A stretch of 14,217 nucleotides of DNA, taken from the NCBI GenBank assembly GCA_021827285.1, contig JAKAWM010000016.1, positions 1-14,217 of the forward strand. The letters run 5' to 3'. This DNA is from Actinomycetes bacterium (GTDB taxonomy: Bacteria > Actinomycetota > Acidimicrobiia > Acidimicrobiales > Palsa-688). The notes under the pieces are model-generated. The model ran no database searches and was not told where the DNA came from. It worked only from the letters and a program-made list of their open reading frames with translations. Shown one piece after another: positions 6,290 to 13,355 of the stretch. Within the stretch, counting starts at the first letter, position 1. Every line of letters starts with the position of its first letter. The position numbers and the translations under genes were made by a program.

Positions 6290-8161
6290 TCAGCGGGCGG
6301 TCAGGGTGCCCGTCCCCTCCGGCTGGGCCGCTGGGGCGGCTGCTTGCCCCTCCCCGGAGCCACGGCCGCGTTCGTGCCAGTCACGCCACACCAAGCGATG
6401 AAGGGGGACCAAAGTTGGGATGTCACGCAGCCCGGGGATGAACGGGACCGCCAAGAGCAGGAGGGTGGCCGCCCCGGTCAGGTAGATGGCGATCAGGTCG
6501 ATGTTCCCCGAGCCTGAAAAATGGTGGCCTGGTATCTGGTACCACATGGTGTAGAGCCAGAGCCACGGTTGCCCGGGGTAAGTGCCTGTCTCGTTCATTA
6601 CGCCCCATTGGTTACCCGTTAAGTGCTGGGCTTTCGCCAGAGATGAAAAATAGCTGCCGTCCTCCAGGAACAAAAGCGGCTTGGTGTAGTTGCTGCCGTA
6701 GAAAGGTTGCTGGGCCAGCAGGTCAGTGTCGAGGGCGCCAGACCGGGCCAGCGAGAGCTCGCGGGAGAGCATCAAGGGCACGGGGCCGTAATGGCCGGCG
6801 GGTAAGACGGGGTTACCGGAGGAAAAGCTCACCTTGGCTAGAGCGTTGGAGTACGCGGCCACCCAGGCTTGCTGGCTGGCGTGGGACGCCGAGTTGTACG
6901 CGGCCAGGGCGGTGGCCAGCCCGGCGTCGTCAGCTGCCAGTTTGGCCAGCGGGGAGATCACAAAGGTCTGAGCGGCGTGGATAGGCTCACGAACTCCGGA
7001 CAGCGCCTCCCACGAGATACCCAGGCGCTGGGTGGCCGCCGAGCCGTGCGAGTAGGGCGGCCCATAGGTAGCCGTTTCGCTCGTCCCGGCCAATTCACTG
7101 GCTGCTGTCCCCAGGAAGTCGGCCGGGGCTGCCTGTGCCCATGTTTGTACCGTGACCGGCGGCTCGTTGGGCGAGGACAGGAGGCCGGCCAGAAGGAACA
7201 CGAAAACGGTCACCACGACGGTTGCGGCGGCGCCCTCTTTCAATATGTCGTAGCGTCGGGTCGGCCCGCGCCACCCCGCGGCGTCGGCGCGGGCGGCTTC
7301 ACGCCGCTCGGTGCGGAGACGGAGCCGCCGTTCGGGCAATGGGTGGGCCACGCCCCGGACGCGCACCAAAAGCACGTGGCCGCCGACGATGGCTACCAGC
7401 GCCAACGGGAGGAGCACGATATGCCACATCAGCATCTGGCCGAAGTTCATGAGGTTGAAAAAGGCGCCCAGGCCGGTGGCGTTGATGGCGTCCTTGCCGT
7501 TGGTCGAGATCCACTGGGAGTCGAAGTTCTGCTGCGAGAGGTAGCCCGTGAAGCACTCGACGACCGAAGCCACGAAGGCCACCACCCCGGTCACCCAGGT
7601 CAGTGCGCGGCGCCCTCGCCAGGCTGCCATCCAGAACTTGCCCCAAAGGTGGATGACCATGAGCGCCATGAAGAGCTCGACGCTCCAGAGGTGGAGGCTG
7701 TTGAAAAAGTGGCCCACCGGGTCGTAGTGCCACCAGTCGGGCCCGCCCAGGGCGAGGGCGAAGCCTGAAGCGATGGCGACACCGAGGGCGGCCAGGGTTG
7801 CCACCCCGAACACATAGACCCACGAAGATACATAGGCGGGTTGCTCGTCGGGCAGCAGCTTGCCGGGAGGTAGGAGGCGGAGGGCGACGTTACGCAGCTT
7901 CGCCGTCCACATCTCCCCGTCGGACTTGGCCGCAGCGTCGCCTTGGTTGTCGGTGCTGACCTCTTCGACCTGGCCCAGCGCGGTGCCGGAAGTCTCTTGG
8001 GCCTTGGGGAACCGCACCGTTAGCGCCAGCCCGAAGATCACCACCATCACGCCTATCAAGACCAGGTTGGCCTCGGAGACGGTGAAGATCGACCAGTGGA
8101 GGTAACGACCGGGCTGGTTGAGGTTGACGACGGAAGCAAGCAGTGGGCTCTGGTGGTCCAT
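6290..8161 (-). CDS. Atypical membrane-bound cytochrome b (b6-like N-terminal domain) with large extracytoplasmic domain
   Basis: This is a 623-residue membrane protein whose middle is a di-haem cytochrome b. Helix B carries H157 and H171 (13 residues between). Helix D carries H247 and H262 (14 between), the spacing known for cytochrome b6 rather than mitochondrial-type b. Order: an extra N-terminal membrane segment (about 30-50), an acidic linker (55-85), helix A (111-138), helix B (150-178), helix C (187-206), helix D (243-268), a cytoplasmic basic loop, a fifth helix (310-329), an extracytoplasmic stretch of about 215 residues (334-550) and a final helix (553-576). The usual Qo-site PEWY motif is not visible, and the conserved LPWGQ region after helix C reads FTGYLSQQNFDSQW. 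It probably passes electrons between a quinone pool and an unknown partner; no Rieske or cytochrome c1/f gene is nearby. Divergent from a SCO-like gene. No Shine-Dalgarno; a leaderless start is likely. Confidence 0.82.
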   Translation of the reverse strand: MDHQSPLLASVVNLNQPGRYLHWSIFTVSEANLVLIGVMVVIFGLALTVRFPKAQETSGTALGQVEEVSTDNQGDAAAKSDGEMWTAKLRNVALRLLPPGKLLPDEQPAYVSSWVYVFGVATLAALGVAIASGFALALGGPDWWHYDPVGHFFNSLHLWSVELFMALMVIHLWGKFWMAAWRGRRALTWVTGVVAFVASVVECFTGYLSQQNFDSQWISTNGKDAINATGLGAFFNLMNFGQMLMWHIVLLPLALVAIVGGHVLLVRVRGVAHPLPERRLRLRTERREAARADAAGWRGPTRRYDILKEGAAATVVVTVFVFLLAGLLSSPNEPPVTVQTWAQAAPADFLGTAASELAGTSETATYGPPYSHGSAATQRLGISWEALSGVREPIHAAQTFVISPLAKLAADDAGLATALAAYNSASHASQQAWVAAYSNALAKVSFSSGNPVLPAGHYGPVPLMLSRELSLARSGALDTDLLAQQPFYGSNYTKPLLFLEDGSYFSSLAKAQHLTGNQWGVMNETGTYPGQPWLWLYTMWYQIPGHHFSGSGNIDLIAIYLTGAATLLLLAVPFIPGLRDIPTLVPLHRLVWRDWHERGRGSGEGQAAAPAAQPEGTGTLTAR

Positions 8162-8168
8162 AACCTGG

Positions 8169-8198
8169 ATAGTATGTTAGTTGCGGTGGCACGCCCAA
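8169..8198 (-). promoter_or_regulatory. Candidate leaderless promoter of the cytochrome b gene
   Basis: On the minus strand, TTGGGC (8198-8193) and TACTAT (8174-8169) lie 18 bases apart. The -10-like box ends seven bases before ATG 8161, so transcription would begin at or next to the start codon. Actinobacteria use many leaderless messages with a TANNNT box at this distance, and no good ribosome site is present. Only the pattern is seen; activity is inferred. Confidence 0.4.
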
Positions 8199-8307
8199 CA
8201 GGGTCTAAGGTCCCTGCTCAGGGTGGCCGTGTGGCCGGTGTTCGTTACTGGTACCGCCCGGTCCCGGAGGTTTGAACAGCTGTCCTACGGTGAGCGACAG
8301 GATCGCT

Positions 8308-8316
8308 TGCTATCGT
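8308..8316 (+). promoter_or_regulatory. Candidate extended -10 box of the SCO-like gene
   Basis: TGCTATCGT contains an extended -10 (TG, one base, TATCGT) that ends ten bases before ATG 8327. No convincing -35 is seen. If used, the message would have a leader of only a few bases, consistent with the missing ribosome site. The divergent cytochrome promoter lies about 135 bp away. Confidence 0.25.
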
Positions 8317-8326
8317 GGGCCGTGCC

Positions 8327-9109
8327 ATGGGAGTGGTAAGCCGGCCGAAGCGGCTCGGCACCCGATGCACGGCGGTGCTGGTCGGGGTGCTGGGACTGGC
8401 GGCTGGCCTAGCTGGTTGTGGGAGCACGAACTTGCCGGCACCCTCGGCCGACTTTGGTTACGTGTTCGACCAGCCTCGCCCGGTGCCGGCCACGCCCCTG
8501 GTGGACCAGTACGGCCGGTCCACGACGCTTAGGTCTTTTCGGGGAAAGTTTGTGGTCCTGGCGCAGTTCCTGACTCTGTGCCAGGAAGAATGCCCGCTGA
8601 CCACGGGTGTCTTCCAGGAGCTCCAGCGTTCGGTGCGGGCGGTGGGCCTCGGGCGGGAGGTGGCCTTTGTCGAAGTGACCGTGGATCCCGGCCGGGACAC
8701 CCCAGCCCGCCTCCGGGCCTACCAGCGGCGCTTTGGGGCCGATTGGCATCTACTGACGGGGACGCTGGGCAACATCACCAAGTTCTGGGCCCATTTCGGT
8801 GTCTACTTCCAAAAGGTACCCGAGGGCAAGCCACCCGCTACCGACTGGTGGACAGGAACAAAGCTTACCTACGACATCGACCACACCAACGGCTTTGTAC
8901 TGGTGGACCGCTCGGGCGACGAACGTTTCATAACCCAGGACATACCTGATCTGCACGGCCACCTGCCAGCGGGCCTCAGGTCCCTTCTCGACAGCAAGGG
9001 CCTTGGGTACCTGCGCCATGGCGTGCCCGGCCAGAGCTACACGATCCGCCAGGCCCTCGGCGCGCTGTCGTGGCTGATCGGCCGGCGGGTGCCCCTGGCC
9101 AGTGGCTAA
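8327..9109 (+). CDS. SCO1/SenC-family copper/thiol-redox lipoprotein
   Basis: SCO proteins are membrane-anchored thioredoxin-fold proteins that deliver copper to, or reduce, the CuA site of cytochrome c oxidase. The product has 260 residues from ATG 8327. A basic N-terminus and hydrophobic core end in the lipobox LAGC (28-31), so C31 should be lipidated and the domain held on the outer face of the membrane. The family metal/thiol motif is LCQEECP (C85 and C89, CxxxC). The third ligand is the histidine in DIDHTNGFVLVD (H186). VTVDPGRDTPARLRAY (118-132) is the family's conserved TVDPxxDT segment. About 35 residues follow the core (YLRHGVPGQSYTIRQALG...), with no assigned role. A GTG at 8315 would add four residues, but ATG 8327 gives the cleaner signal peptide. 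It is divergent from the cytochrome b gene and convergent with the GGDEF-EAL gene. Confidence 0.88.
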   Translation: MGVVSRPKRLGTRCTAVLVGVLGLAAGLAGCGSTNLPAPSADFGYVFDQPRPVPATPLVDQYGRSTTLRSFRGKFVVLAQFLTLCQEECPLTTGVFQELQRSVRAVGLGREVAFVEVTVDPGRDTPARLRAYQRRFGADWHLLTGTLGNITKFWAHFGVYFQKVPEGKPPATDWWTGTKLTYDIDHTNGFVLVDRSGDERFITQDIPDLHGHLPAGLRSLLDSKGLGYLRHGVPGQSYTIRQALGALSWLIGRRVPLASG

Positions 9110-9205
9110 GGCCGAGGGCAGCCAGGGCAGTCTGGGCCGGCGCAGTCCTACCCGGCGGGCACCGCACAGCGCCACGGGACCGGCCGGCCGGCGGGCAGGG
9201 CCCGG
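9110..9205. other. GC-rich spacer between convergent stop codons
   Basis: These 96 bp separate two genes that end toward each other. They contain a 12-bp palindrome CCGGCCGGCCGG (9180-9191) and a 10-bp direct repeat CCGGCGGGCA (9152-9161 and 9188-9197). No stem followed by a T-run is visible on either strand, so a classical bidirectional terminator is not supported. Confidence 0.4.
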
Positions 9206-11431
9206 TCAACTGCTTGCGCTTACCAGGTTGGGCGGGGACAGCCCGCGCCGCGAGGAGACGGCTCCCTGCCAGGTCAGCCAATCGTGCGCGGGCATGGGGT
9301 AGGCGAAGAGGTAGCCCTGGCCGAGGTCGCAGCCAAGCTCCTTCAAAAGGCGCAACTGCTCGTCCGTCTCGATCCCCTCAGCCACTGTTTCGATCCGGAG
9401 CCTTTGGCACAGCTCTATTATGCTTCGGGCCAGGGCGATGTCATTGGTGGCGTTGTCACGTAGTTCGGCGATAAAACTGCGGTCGACCTTGACTTGGTCC
9501 ACCGGGTACTGGCGAAGGTAGGAGAGCGAAGAATAGCCAGTTCCGAAATCGTCGATCGAGAGCCTGACGCCTATATCCTTCAGGCGGGTCAATCTGGCTC
9601 GGGCGAGCTCGGGATCCTCGATCAACAAGGACTCGGTGATCTCGATCGTCAACAACTCGGGCGGGACATGGTTCGCAGCTAATGCCGCGCCCACGATCTC
9701 TGGTAATGACTGGTCAACGACTTGCCGGGCGGAAACGTTCAGGTTTAGCCGCAACCCGGTGGCGTGCCGGTGCCATGAAGCCATGTCGGCCAAGGCGCGT
9801 TCGATTGCCTGTGCGCCGAGCTCAAGGATAAGATCGGTTTCTTCGGCCACCGGGATGAACACTGAGGGTGGGACTAGTCCCCGGACTGGGTGCGACCACC
9901 TCATCAGTGCTTCGACACCCTCCACGCCGAGGGATGCCAGTGAAAGGATGGGCTGGTAGGCCAGCCAAAGTTGCCCATTGGTGGCCAGGCGCTGGAGATC
10001 GGTGAACAGGTCCAACCTGTCAGCAACCTCCTCCTGCATATAGGGTTCGAACACGACGCAGCGGCCACGGCCAGATCTCTTGGCCCGGTACATCGCGATA
10101 TCGGCGTCACCCAGCAGCGCGCTGGCGTCGCTATGCCGCTCAGCGGACGCGGCAATGCCCACGCTGGCGCCAATCAGCACCTCGCGCCCAGAGACGGCAA
10201 ACGGGTTAGCCAGGGCCCGGACAATACGGTGAGCCACTCCACGTCCGCTCTCCAGGTCGGTATGGGCAAGGGCCACGGCAAACTCATCACCACCCAGCCT
10301 GGCCGCGGTGTCGGTTGGACGTATGCACGTCGTGATGCGACGGCTAACCTCGGCAAGCAGCTCGTCACCCACCTGGTGACCGAGGGTGTCGTTGACGGCT
10401 TTGAAGCGGTCGAGGTCAATGAAAAGCACCGTCAGGTCTGTGTTGCCCTCAACTGACGTGAGGCGTTCTTGCTCGAGCTTTTGCAGGAAGTGTGCCCGGT
10501 TGGGTAGGCCCGTGATGTGGTCGCGGGAAGCTTTACGTACTGCGTCAACGCTGCGAGCGTCGTTCAGGGCCAGGCTTACTTGCTGGGCGAAGGCGTTGAG
10601 AAGCTCCGCCTGGTCCCGGTACCCAGGAGCGTGGCCCTGGGGCCGGGCGATGAGGCACCCAGCCGCTTCACCGGAGACAACAACCTGCGCGGCCAATAAA
10701 GGCCGTGACCGAAGCGCGGAGGGTTCCCAATTGGCACCTTCGCCGGCCAGAGCGCCACGGGCAAGCGCAACTGCTTCGTCATCGAACCCCGGGTACCTGT
10801 CGAGTGAGTGCGGCCGCAGCAATTCGGGTGATGCCGGGTCTACCAGTAAAAGCGCCACGGGGCCTCTCCCGAGCAGTTCCCACGCCCCCTCGGTGATGGC
10901 GTCGAGCACCTCGTTGAGCGGTCGCCGGGCCGAGATCGCCTTTTGGATGTCGAGGAGGGTCTCGACCAGCCGGTGCCGGGTGCGTTCGGCCTGCAGGATG
11001 GACAAGTTATGAAGCACAAGGCCGAGGGTGAGCGCCATGCCCTGTAGCAGTTGGGACTCTTCGGCGCTGAACTCCCTCCCCAGCCGCCCCAACAGCATGT
11101 AGCCATCACAGCCCGTCCCCCTCGTGGCTGCCTTGTCGAGGTCGCCCCGGGCTACGAACACTCGACCGATGTCGGGGACTTCCACCGGTTCGTTGTCCCG
11201 CAACGGGCCAAGGAAACACTGGGGCACCTCCTGCCTGCCGAACCCCAGGCTGGCCCTGAGCTCATTGTCGAGCATGACGACACCCAGTTCGGCGTCGAAG
11301 GTCTCGATGGCGTGCTCCAAAGCGGCGTCTATGGCCGCGAACTGCTCTCGTGGCTCGCTGACCTGGACCAGGTACTCAGTCAGTTGGTGGACTGACCAGT
11401 GGTACGACGTGGGGCTGGCGGGGCCGTTCAT
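9206..11431 (-). CDS. GAF-GAF-GGDEF-EAL cyclic di-GMP diguanylate cyclase/phosphodiesterase
   Basis: This is a cytoplasmic 741-residue signalling protein with no membrane segment. Two GAF-like sensor regions (about 30-145 and 155-293) precede a GGDEF domain (about 300-460) and an EAL domain (about 475-725). The cyclase site is intact: FIDLDRFKAVND (337-348) and RLGGDEF (378-384). The RxxD inhibitory site RPTD (371-374) sits exactly five residues before GGDEF, so product inhibition is expected. The phosphodiesterase site also looks intact: EALMRW (E507-L509), LNVSA (N565), EITES (E597, E600), IDDFGTGYSS (D627, D628), QVKVD (K648) and AEGIET (E685). It could therefore both make and degrade c-di-GMP; which activity dominates is unknown. 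Its ATG shares one base with the stop of the upstream FIST gene (TGATG), so the two are probably co-translated and the FIST protein is the likely input partner. Confidence 0.94.
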   Translation of the reverse strand: MNGPASPTSYHWSVHQLTEYLVQVSEPREQFAAIDAALEHAIETFDAELGVVMLDNELRASLGFGRQEVPQCFLGPLRDNEPVEVPDIGRVFVARGDLDKAATRGTGCDGYMLLGRLGREFSAEESQLLQGMALTLGLVLHNLSILQAERTRHRLVETLLDIQKAISARRPLNEVLDAITEGAWELLGRGPVALLLVDPASPELLRPHSLDRYPGFDDEAVALARGALAGEGANWEPSALRSRPLLAAQVVVSGEAAGCLIARPQGHAPGYRDQAELLNAFAQQVSLALNDARSVDAVRKASRDHITGLPNRAHFLQKLEQERLTSVEGNTDLTVLFIDLDRFKAVNDTLGHQVGDELLAEVSRRITTCIRPTDTAARLGGDEFAVALAHTDLESGRGVAHRIVRALANPFAVSGREVLIGASVGIAASAERHSDASALLGDADIAMYRAKRSGRGRCVVFEPYMQEEVADRLDLFTDLQRLATNGQLWLAYQPILSLASLGVEGVEALMRWSHPVRGLVPPSVFIPVAEETDLILELGAQAIERALADMASWHRHATGLRLNLNVSARQVVDQSLPEIVGAALAANHVPPELLTIEITESLLIEDPELARARLTRLKDIGVRLSIDDFGTGYSSLSYLRQYPVDQVKVDRSFIAELRDNATNDIALARSIIELCQRLRIETVAEGIETDEQLRLLKELGCDLGQGYLFAYPMPAHDWLTWQGAVSSRRGLSPPNLVSASS

Positions 11432-11433
11432 CA
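11429..11433 (-). promoter_or_regulatory. TGATG stop-start junction coupling FIST and GGDEF-EAL genes
   Basis: On the minus strand the bases TGATG contain the FIST stop (TGA) and the GGDEF-EAL start (ATG), sharing the A at 11431. Such one-base overlaps normally mean translational coupling by terminating ribosomes that restart. No separate promoter is needed for the downstream gene. Confidence 0.8.
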
Positions 11434-12687
11434 GGCCAGGGCCAGGCTCGCTACCGTCAGATGGTGCGTACCCCGTGACCCCCTGGTCCGGGCGATCTCA
11501 CCATAAGTGTAGAAGCCGGCGAAGGGGGCGCCCACAGCCGAGCGGATGGCCCCCTGCTCGGCGCTCACGTTCCCTCGGCCCAACCTCACGACGCGCGCAC
11601 CGCAATCGAAGATCAAAAGCCCGACCGGCTCAGCGCCGCCCAGGCCATCAAGGGCCATTTGGCAGGACGAAACGGCGGCCTCTATGAGGGAACGTTCGTT
11701 TGTCCGCATAGTCCAAACGAGGGCCCCCTGAGGCACGTCGGCCAGGCACGAAACCGATCCTCGCTCCGGGTTGGCACTGTGGATGACGCGCAGGTCTTCG
11801 CCATCGCCCCGGGAGAGCCCAAGCGGATGGTTGAAGGCGACCTCCCTGAACTTGTACGCGTCTTCGGCTAGCGATTTGTCCGCGCCAATGCAGCGCAGGT
11901 ACACGTCCAAGGCTGGCTGGTTGTCGATGAGGAACACCTCGCCCTCGTTGCTGCCGGTGACGACCATAGGCTGACCGTGCTTGTGCCAGCCGTGGCCCAG
12001 GCCCACACCCAGGGGCCCGCTCGAGCCGAGCCCGACTGCGACGACCGAGTCCGACAGCACGTCCACCGCCTGGCCGGTGCCGTAGAACTGCTGGGTCAGC
12101 GTGTAGGTGAGGTTGTCGGCCGCGCAGCCTCCCACAATCGGGACCGAGGCCCCGAGCACTGAGTAGGCACCCCGCACGAGCTTGTGGCGCTCCCGCAACA
12201 GCCCGTCGAGGATCATCAGCATCACCTTGTTAGGGGCGTTGACTTGGTCCATGACCGAGGCCGCTTCAATGCCTGCTTGGCGATGGTCGGCGCTGGCCCG
12301 GGGCACGAAGGTGGACCGGACGGCAAAACCGGGGCCACCGAGGGCAGCGACCACCACCGAGGGCTGGGGGCCCGCTGCCCAGTCGTGCTTATCGCTCACC
12401 AGCTCTCCCATGGAGGTGCTGCCTACCACAACAGCGTCGTCCGGCGTCACCGAGCAGACGCCTTCGAGCAGTTCGGCCGCGTCGTACAGGGTGGAGCAAA
12501 AGACAACCACCAAGTTGGCGCGACGACCGGCCTGGGCGGCGCGGGCGGCATCAGCACCAGCCTGGCCTGCCCGAGGACCAGTGCTGCTGCCAACGCCGAA
12601 CCACCGGTCTCCAGTCGGTTCTGTTGACCCCCTCATAGAAGGTAATTCGGCTGGCCACAGCCGATCATTAGCCCTCGTTTGGGTCAC
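11431..12687 (-). CDS. FIST-domain sensory protein (FIST_N + FIST_C)
   Basis: FIST proteins are soluble sensors thought to bind small ligands, possibly amino acids, and usually accompany signal-transduction genes. From GTG 12687 there are 418 residues. The FIST_N part (about 58-250) includes ANLVVVFCS (57-65), DDAVVVGSTSMGEL (83-96), ASVPIVGGCAADN (180-192), QQFYGTG (199-205) and DSVVAVGLGSSGPLGVGLGH (213-232). The FIST_C part (about 255-400) includes LDVYLRCIG (260-268), the FDCGAR segment (360-365) and the highly characteristic GFYTYGEIA (391-399) near the end. No membrane segment or signal peptide is seen. The start is uncertain: ATG 12636 gives a product 17 residues shorter that begins just before the conserved part, and neither start has a clear ribosome site. 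The gene overlaps the downstream GGDEF-EAL gene by one base, so a FIST-to-c-di-GMP relay is inferred. Confidence 0.9.
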   Translation of the reverse strand: MTQTRANDRLWPAELPSMRGSTEPTGDRWFGVGSSTGPRAGQAGADAARAAQAGRRANLVVVFCSTLYDAAELLEGVCSVTPDDAVVVGSTSMGELVSDKHDWAAGPQPSVVVAALGGPGFAVRSTFVPRASADHRQAGIEAASVMDQVNAPNKVMLMILDGLLRERHKLVRGAYSVLGASVPIVGGCAADNLTYTLTQQFYGTGQAVDVLSDSVVAVGLGSSGPLGVGLGHGWHKHGQPMVVTGSNEGEVFLIDNQPALDVYLRCIGADKSLAEDAYKFREVAFNHPLGLSRGDGEDLRVIHSANPERGSVSCLADVPQGALVWTMRTNERSLIEAAVSSCQMALDGLGGAEPVGLLIFDCGARVVRLGRGNVSAEQGAIRSAVGAPFAGFYTYGEIARTRGSRGTHHLTVASLALA

Positions 12688-12737
12688 GGCTTGGTAGGCT
12701 CGCCGCCACGCAAACGCCGCCGGTACACCTCCCAGGC

Positions 12738-13355
12738 CTGCTCCAGACCTTCGCGCCCACCCTTGACCACTATGGCTACCTGGCCGTGGCGGGGTTCATT
12801 TTCCTCGAGGACTTCGGCACGCCGTTCGTCCCCGGCGAGACCGTGCTCATCGCGGCCGCCGTGTATGCGGGCGCAGGCCGGCTCAATGTCGTCTTGGTGG
12901 GGCTGCTCGCCGTGACAGCGGCGGTCCTCGGCGACAACGTGGGCTTTGTGATCGGGCACTTCGCCGGCCGTGAAGCGGTCGCCCGGTGGGGACGCTACGT
13001 GCTGCTCACCGAGGAGCGGCTGGCCAAGGCGGAAGCCTTTTTTGCCCGCCACGGAGGCAAGATCGTGACCGTTGCCCGCTTCATCGACGGGCTCCGTCAG
13101 GCGAACGGCATAGTGGCCGGTATAACGGAGATGCCCTGGCCCAGCTTCCTGCTTTTCAACGCGTTGGGGGCGGTAGCCTGGGTAACCTGCTGGGTTAGCG
13201 TCGGCTACGCGGCTGGCGCCGATATAACCCCTATCTACCACTGGTTCTCTCGGGTCGCCGTCTATGTACTGGTCGCGGCCGCGGTTGTCGTGGCGGGGCT
13301 CGTGGCTCGGCGTGTGCTTCGTCGCCGCCGCACTAGCGTGGGCAGTGGTGGGTAA
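12738..13355 (+). CDS. DedA-family membrane protein (SNARE-associated/VTT domain), start codon unclear
   Basis: DedA proteins are inner-membrane proteins; some members recycle undecaprenyl phosphate or move other lipids across the bilayer. Features: HYGYLAVAGFIFLEDFG, TPFVPGETVLIAAAVYAG, GDNVGFVIGHFAGREAV, FFARHGGKIVTVARFIDGLR, a GITEMPWPSFLLFNALGA segment and a terminal hydrophobic helix ending in a basic VARRVLRRRRT tail. The domain clearly begins upstream of the first usual start, GTG 12786. In-frame sequence reading LLQTFAPTLDHYGYLAV extends to CTG 12738 and beyond, yet there is no ATG, GTG or TTG between the in-frame TAG at 12669-12671 and 12786. I place the start at CTG 12738 (205 residues, normal length) as the best of poor choices; GTG 12786 gives 189 residues. 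Its stop lies inside the start of purN, so the two are probably co-translated. The specific lipid substrate is unknown. Confidence 0.8.
   Translation: MLQTFAPTLDHYGYLAVAGFIFLEDFGTPFVPGETVLIAAAVYAGAGRLNVVLVGLLAVTAAVLGDNVGFVIGHFAGREAVARWGRYVLLTEERLAKAEAFFARHGGKIVTVARFIDGLRQANGIVAGITEMPWPSFLLFNALGAVAWVTCWVSVGYAAGADITPIYHWFSRVAVYVLVAAAVVVAGLVARRVLRRRRTSVGSGG

Noticed and set aside
6869..7768. 299-codon open frame on the plus strand inside the cytochrome gene
   Set aside because: The low-complexity, His/Gly/Arg-rich translation matches no fold, while the minus-strand frame shows the haem histidines and membrane helices.
9110..9205. Bidirectional terminator between the SCO-like and GGDEF-EAL genes
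   Set aside because: A CCGG palindrome is present, but there is no U-tract on either strand and stems are short or poorly placed.
10386..11012. 208-codon plus-strand open frame opposite the GAF/GGDEF region
   Set aside because: Ser/Arg/Ala-rich antisense shadow; the minus strand encodes continuous conserved domains.
13264..13347. Upstream GTG start for purN giving a hydrophobic N-terminus
   Set aside because: The added residues only mirror the dedA C-terminal helix in another frame. PurN is cytosolic and starts normally near GTG 13348.
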